Made by a program: the position numbers and the translations under genes
Source of the DNA: an uncultured Lachnospiraceae bacterium
GTDB lineage: Bacteria; Bacillota; Clostridia; Lachnospirales; Lachnospiraceae
Direction of reading: 5' to 3'
Assembly (NCBI GenBank): GCA_948468325.1
Contig: CAOKHR010000081.1
Coordinates: 1-8,952 of the forward strand
DNA length: 8,952 bases
Notes under the pieces: model-generated
What the model was told of the DNA's origin: nothing
The model's input: only the letters and a program-made list of their open reading frames with translations
Databases searched by the model: none
In this document: positions 5,696-8,952 of the stretch, piece after piece
Numbering within the stretch: position 1 is the first letter of the stretch
How the letters are laid out: each line of letters starts with the position of its first letter

Positions 5696-6571
5696 ATGTC
5701 AAAAAAAATAGGAAGAAACGATCCATGCTGGTGTAAAAGCGGCAGAAAGTACAAAGCCTGCCATCAGGCATTTGATGAAAAAATTGAAAGAATCAGGCAG
5801 GCAGGCCATATTGTACCGGATCATGATATAATTAAAACGAAGGATCAGATTGAAAAGATCAGGGAAAGTGCAAAAATCAATATCGCCGTTTTGGATTATG
5901 TGTCAGAGCATATCAGGGCAGGCATGAGTACTGAGGAAATTGACAGAATGGTATATGAAAAGACAACACGTATGGGAGGCTATCCCGCGCCGTTAAATTA
6001 TCAGGGATTTCCCAAAAGCTCCTGTACATCGGTCAACGACCAGGTTTGTCACGGAATTCCGTCTGAAAAGGATATTTTAAAAGAGGGGGATATTGTAAAC
6101 ATAGATATTTCCACAAGGCTGGACGGATATTACTCGGATTCTTCCAGAATGTTTTGTATCGGAGAAGTCAGTCCGGAAAAGAAGAAGCTTGTCGAGGTTG
6201 CGCATGAGTGCATCAATGTCGGTTTAAAAGAGGTTAAGCCATGGGGATTTCTCGGAGATATGGGGCAGGCAATTCATGATTATGCATTTGCACACGGATA
6301 TACGGTTGTGCGTGAAATCGGAGGCCATGGAGTGGGGCTGGAATTCCACGAAGACCCCTGGGTGAGCTACAACAGTAAACGGGGAACGGAAATGCTGATG
6401 GTTCCCGGTATGATTTTTACAATTGAACCGATGATTAATATGGGCCGTGTAGAAATTTATATAGATGACAAAAACGGATGGACAGCGTATACCGAAGACG
6501 GCAAACCTTCTGCGCAGTGGGAGGTTCAGGTATTAGTAACTGATGACGGATATGAAATTATATCTTATTAG
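5696..6571 (+). CDS. map: Methionine aminopeptidase type I with N-terminal SEC-C zinc motif
   Basis: A 291-residue cytosolic metallopeptidase that removes the initiator methionine from new proteins. GGAAGGA lies 5 nt before the ATG. Residues 6-23 form a SEC-C zinc motif, GRNDPCWCKSGRKYKACH, with C11, C13, C22 and H23 as ligands. The M24 'pita-bread' domain fills about 45-291. All expected active-site residues are seen: D137 (VNIDIS), D148 (YYSDSS), H211 (GGHGVG), E244 (FTIEPM) and E276 (AQWEV) as the two-metal site, plus H119 (VCHGIP) and H218 (LEFHED) as substrate-side histidines. Family knowledge: many Clostridia carry a Map form with this SEC-C head, which may dock on ribosomes or SecA-related partners. 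Many genomes have a second, shorter Map. The gene is 18 nt after the membrane protein gene and 20 nt before apt. Confidence 0.95.
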   Translation: MSKKIGRNDPCWCKSGRKYKACHQAFDEKIERIRQAGHIVPDHDIIKTKDQIEKIRESAKINIAVLDYVSEHIRAGMSTEEIDRMVYEKTTRMGGYPAPLNYQGFPKSSCTSVNDQVCHGIPSEKDILKEGDIVNIDISTRLDGYYSDSSRMFCIGEVSPEKKKLVEVAHECINVGLKEVKPWGFLGDMGQAIHDYAFAHGYTVVREIGGHGVGLEFHEDPWVSYNSKRGTEMLMVPGMIFTIEPMINMGRVEIYIDDKNGWTAYTEDGKPSAQWEVQVLVTDDGYEIISY

Positions 6572-6591
6572 TCGGGAAAGGGGGTGCAGAG

Positions 6592-7116
6592 ATGAAGAAA
6601 ATAGAGGAATACGTAAGAAATATTCCGGATTTTCCGGAAAAAGGAATTATTTTCCGCGACGTAACGACGGTTTTGCAGGATGCAGAAGGATTGAAGCTGG
6701 CAATTGATTCTATGATAAAGCTTTTGGATGGCGTAGATTTTGACGTGGTTGTCGGAACAGAATCCAGAGGATTTATTTTTGGAGTGCCGATTGCTTATGC
6801 ACTTGGCAAACCGTTTGTTCCGGTTCGCAAAAAAGGAAAACTTCCATGCGAAACGATAGCGGCAAAATATGATCTGGAATATGGAAGTGCAGAAATTGAA
6901 ATGCATAAAGATTCCATTGTTCCGGGTCAGAAAGCCATTTTGGTAGATGACCTGATCGCTACCGGCGGTACAATCGAAGCCTGCATTAAGTTGATCGAAG
7001 AATTAGGAGGCGAAGTTGTCAAGGTTATTTTCTTAATGGAGCTTGCCGGATTAAAAGGCAGGGATAAGCTGCAAAAATATAATGTAGCATCAGTAATTAC
7101 ATACGAAGGCAATTAA
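6592..7116 (+). CDS. apt: Adenine phosphoribosyltransferase
   Basis: A 174-residue cytosolic purine salvage enzyme: adenine + PRPP gives AMP + pyrophosphate. Length and sequence fit the bacterial APRT family. The N-terminus MKKIEEYVRNIPDFPEKGIIFRD and the adenine-pocket stretch GTESRGFIFGVPIAYALG (55-72) are characteristic. RKKGKLP (79-85) starts the flexible loop, and ILVDDLIATGGT (116-127) is the PRPP-binding motif with its paired acidic residues. An AAAGGGGGTG ribosome site lies 6-7 nt upstream. It sits immediately ahead of a purine permease gene (20-nt gap), so import and trapping of the base are probably co-transcribed. No purine riboswitch or PurR-like box is visible upstream; the promoter is far back, before the wall hydrolase gene. 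Confidence 0.97.
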   Translation: MKKIEEYVRNIPDFPEKGIIFRDVTTVLQDAEGLKLAIDSMIKLLDGVDFDVVVGTESRGFIFGVPIAYALGKPFVPVRKKGKLPCETIAAKYDLEYGSAEIEMHKDSIVPGQKAILVDDLIATGGTIEACIKLIEELGGEVVKVIFLMELAGLKGRDKLQKYNVASVITYEGN

Positions 7117-7136
7117 AAACGGGAGAGTATAAAATT

Positions 7137-8504
7137 ATGTTAGAAAAGTATTTTAAATTACAGGAAAACCATACAACAATAAGGACGGAAGTCATCGGCG
7201 GAATTACGACATTTATGACAATGGCGTATATTCTGGCAGTAAATCCGAGTCTGCTTGGAAATGAGTTCGGATCAGGTATGGATGCGACGGCAGTGCTGAT
7301 CGCAACATGCCTGGCATCTTTTGTCGGTACACTGGCGATGGCGCTTTTGGCAAACTATCCGTTTGCACTGGCTCCGGGCATGGGGTTAAATGCATATTTT
7401 TCATTTACAGTCTGCGGAGCTATGGGATATTCCTGGCAGGTCGCTTTGATGGCAGTATTTATTGAAGGACTGATTTTTATCGTATTATCACTGACAAGTG
7501 TGCGTGAAGCAATTTTCGATGCAATTCCGGGCACACTCAAAAAAGGCGTCAGTGCAGGTATCGGTCTGTTTATTGCATTTATCGGTCTGCAGGGAGCGCA
7601 TATTGTAGTAGCAAATGAATCTACACTGGTGTCTTATGTAGATTTTGCCGGCAGCTGGCATACACAGGGAATCTGTGCAGTGCTCGCGCTAATCGGACTT
7701 CTTATTACGGCCGTTTTGTACATCAAAGGCATCAAAGGATCTATCTTAATCGGTATTATTGCAACATGGGTTCTGGGAATGCTTGCCCAGGCTGCAGGAA
7801 TTTATACCGTTGATGTGGAAAACGGTTTTTATTCTCTGTATCCAACAATGGCGATTACTGATTTTTCGGCGATCGGAAAGACTTTCGGACAGTGCTTCCA
7901 GGCAGATTTCTCCGGCGTGGGGGTTTTCAATTTTATCGTAGTTCTTTTGTCTTTCTTATTTGTAGACATGTTTGATACACTTGGCACATTAATCGGCGTT
8001 TCTTCTAAGGCAGGAATGCTGGACAAGAACGACAAGCTGCCGAGAATCAAACCGGCGTTACTGGCAGATGCGATTGCAACTTCTGCGGGTGCGATTTTTG
8101 GAACTTCTACAACTACAACTTTTGTAGAAAGTTCTGCGGGCGTTGGCGAAGGTGCGAGAACGGGGCTTGCTTCCGTAGTAACGGGATTTTTATTCCTGTT
8201 AGCAATCTTCTTTGCACCGATATTTACAGCGATTCCGGGATTTGCAACGGCTCCTGCGTTAATTTTTGTAGGATTCTTAATGGTATCGGCGATTTTAAAT
8301 ATAAACTTCGAAGATGCGACAGAGGCAGTTCCTGCATATTTATGCATGATTGCAATGCCTCTTGTATACAGCATTTCAGAAGGTATCGCAATCGGCGTTA
8401 TTTCTTACGTAATCATTAACGTTATCTGCGGCAAAAGCAAAAAAATTACGCCGCTTATGTACGTTTTGGCGCTGTTATTTATCTGTAAATACATTTTCCT
8501 GTAA
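7137..8504 (+). CDS. NCS2-type (AzgA/PbuG/PbuO-like) purine permease
   Basis: A 455-residue polytopic membrane transporter, expected to carry adenine, guanine and/or hypoxanthine by proton symport. Visible family signatures are GGITTFMTMAYILAVNP (21-37), LAPGMGLNAYF (78-88), VDMFDTLGTLIGV (about 276-288) and TTTFVESSAGVGEGARTGL (about 326-344). These are diagnostic of the AzgA-like branch rather than the uracil or xanthine branches. About 12-14 hydrophobic segments run through the sequence, ending in ALLFICKYIFL. A GGGAGAG ribosome site lies 9-11 nt before the ATG. It directly follows apt, and the pair makes biochemical sense: uptake followed by conversion to AMP. Exact base preference cannot be read from the sequence. 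It is the last gene of the run; a strong terminator follows 16 nt downstream. Confidence 0.93.
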   Translation: MLEKYFKLQENHTTIRTEVIGGITTFMTMAYILAVNPSLLGNEFGSGMDATAVLIATCLASFVGTLAMALLANYPFALAPGMGLNAYFSFTVCGAMGYSWQVALMAVFIEGLIFIVLSLTSVREAIFDAIPGTLKKGVSAGIGLFIAFIGLQGAHIVVANESTLVSYVDFAGSWHTQGICAVLALIGLLITAVLYIKGIKGSILIGIIATWVLGMLAQAAGIYTVDVENGFYSLYPTMAITDFSAIGKTFGQCFQADFSGVGVFNFIVVLLSFLFVDMFDTLGTLIGVSSKAGMLDKNDKLPRIKPALLADAIATSAGAIFGTSTTTTFVESSAGVGEGARTGLASVVTGFLFLLAIFFAPIFTAIPGFATAPALIFVGFLMVSAILNINFEDATEAVPAYLCMIAMPLVYSISEGIAIGVISYVIINVICGKSKKITPLMYVLALLFICKYIFL

Positions 8505-8520
8505 ACCGCAGGAATAAAAT

Positions 8521-8573
8521 GAGTCATCGCATTTGGGATTCACTTTGGTCTTTTGATGCGATGGCTCTTTTTT
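8521..8573 (+). terminator. Intrinsic terminator after the permease gene
   Basis: Arms GAGTCATCGCAT (8521-8532) and ATGCGATGGCTC (8556-8567) pair over 12 bp with one G-U, followed by six T (8568-8573). The loop is long (23 nt, 8533-8555) and may contain weak inner pairing. It ends the five-gene transcript. Confidence 0.88.
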
Positions 8574-8662
8574 GGTTATATATATCATATCAGGGATATG
8601 CCATACTTTTTCGGCTGCGATATTTTTACAAAGAATCTTGTGAATATTTGTCAATGTTTTTC
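8574..8662. other. A/T-rich spacer without a recognisable gene
   Basis: No convincing coding region on either strand. A small perfect inverted repeat, CATATC (8586-8591) and GATATG (8595-8600), is too short to interpret. The stretch separates the terminator from the next promoter. Confidence 0.7.
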
Positions 8663-8690
8663 TTGCATAGCTGACAATATTTAGTATAAT
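8663..8690 (+). promoter_or_regulatory. Housekeeping (SigA-type) promoter of the leader RNA and right-end gene
   Basis: TTGCAT (8663-8668), a 16-bp spacer and a perfect TATAAT (8685-8690). Transcription should begin near 8697, about 170 nt before the next start codon. A T-rich run follows it (8698-8706). Confidence 0.75.
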
Positions 8691-8696
8691 AAACAT

Positions 8697-8868
8697 ATAT
8701 TTTTTTAATAAATAGAACTCGGAAAAGTATTATAGGTTTGCGTAAAACGGTATGGGCAGACAATGCAGGAAACGATTCTAAGCTTGCTGTCCGTAACTGT
8801 GCTTGAGAGCAATCTAATGGCTGTATAAGTGAAAAAGCAGATCGCGGAAAATGTTCAGGAGGCAAAAA
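8697..8868 (+). promoter_or_regulatory. Long structured 5' leader, class unknown
   Basis: About 170 nt lie between the likely transcription start and the next start codon, with no good reading frame. The core folds into an extended imperfect hairpin. ACGGT (8747-8751) pairs with ACTGT (8796-8800). GGGCAG (8754-8759) pairs with CTGTCC (8787-8792). CAA (8761-8763) pairs with TTG (8784-8786). GC (8765-8766) pairs with GC (8782-8783). AGGA (8767-8770) pairs with TTCT (8776-8779), around the loop AACGA. A second small stem, TGCT-TGAG-AGCA, follows at 8800-8811. No U-run follows the hairpin, so any control would be on translation or by another signal rather than a simple attenuator. By eye it does not match the purine, TPP, FMN, SAM, lysine, glycine, cobalamin, c-di-GMP-I, ZTP, THF or T-box consensus. 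Confidence 0.5.
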
Positions 8869-8952
8869 ATGGGCGAATGGGAGGGGAGGCGGGTTTGGCG
8901 GCGGGGGGGGGCGGGAGTTCGGCCCGGGGGGAGGGTGGGGGGCGGGACGGGG
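8869..8952 (+). CDS. Start of a further gene (truncated; coding sequence unreliable)
   Basis: AGGAGG (8857-8862) lies 6 nt before an ATG at 8869, a very good initiation site at the end of the leader. The frame stays open to the window end, but after the first few codons (MGEW) the translation becomes Gly/Arg/Trp-rich and the DNA turns extremely G-rich, so the product cannot be identified. Only the start is believable. Confidence 0.4.
   Translation, partial: MGEWEGRRVWRRGGAGVRPGGRVGGGTG
8872..8952. other. Extremely G-rich contig tail, probable sequencing or assembly artefact
   Basis: From 8871 to the end, 57 of 82 bases are G and 11 are C, against A/T-rich sequence immediately before. It contains runs such as GGGGGGGGG and irregular G-blocks without codon structure. 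The change is abrupt and lies at the window end, as expected from low-quality poly-G read ends. A true G-rich element cannot be excluded. Confidence 0.75.

Noticed and set aside
6571..6591. A purine riboswitch or other control element before apt and the permease
   Set aside because: The gaps before apt and the permease are only 20 nt each, too short for any such element.
8475..8865. Two minus-strand open frames of 73 and 79 codons in the right-end intergenic region
   Set aside because: They run across the permease terminator, or across the promoter and leader, lack ribosome sites and show no recognisable protein features.

Overview
The window looks like a contig end from a low-to-moderate GC Gram-positive anaerobe of the Clostridia, most likely a Lachnospiraceae-type gut bacterium. 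The pointers are a DUF3794 (SPOCS)+LysM spore-coat-type protein, a PcsB/CwlO-like NlpC/P60 hydrolase, a SEC-C-tagged methionine aminopeptidase, strong AGGAGG ribosome sites and A/T-rich promoters. The genus cannot be named from the sequence alone.

Layout. (1) Positions 1-546 hold the 3' end of a SPOCS/LysM protein gene. It ends at a long perfect hairpin (583-625) that can terminate transcription on both strands. (2) On the minus strand at 623-928 lies a small XRE-family helix-turn-helix repressor gene. It is complete except for one in-frame TAA at codon 30, exactly where the recognition helix starts, so I call it a pseudogene. (3) Divergent from it, across a 136-bp A/T-rich intergenic region with repeated ACTAT motifs, is a large secreted fibronectin-type-III-like repeat protein (1065-3554), closed by a hairpin at about 3583-3621. 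(4) A clear promoter at 3631-3659 drives a tight same-strand run of five genes with gaps of 2, 18, 20 and 20 nt: a coiled-coil NlpC/P60 peptidoglycan endopeptidase with a GTG start, a single-pass membrane protein with a SurA_N-like outer part, methionine aminopeptidase, adenine phosphoribosyltransferase, and an NCS2-type purine permease. A strong terminator at 8521-8573 closes the run. (5) The last 380 bases hold a good promoter (8663-8690), a structured leader of about 170 nt of no class I recognise, and the ribosome site and ATG of one further gene. The final roughly 80 bases are 70% G and look like a sequencing or assembly artefact.

How the genes fit together. The permease and Apt form a purine uptake and salvage pair: the base is imported and adenine is trapped as AMP. 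The hydrolase and the membrane protein ahead of them act at the cell envelope, and Map is housekeeping N-terminal methionine removal. Their linkage looks like a growth-related operon rather than one pathway. The repressor remnant and the divergent surface protein may form a regulator/target pair in which the regulator has been lost. I see no CRISPR array, phage, insertion sequence, tRNA or rRNA. The most notable items are the nonsense-interrupted repressor beside the surface protein, the unassigned leader RNA near the right end, and the surface protein itself.
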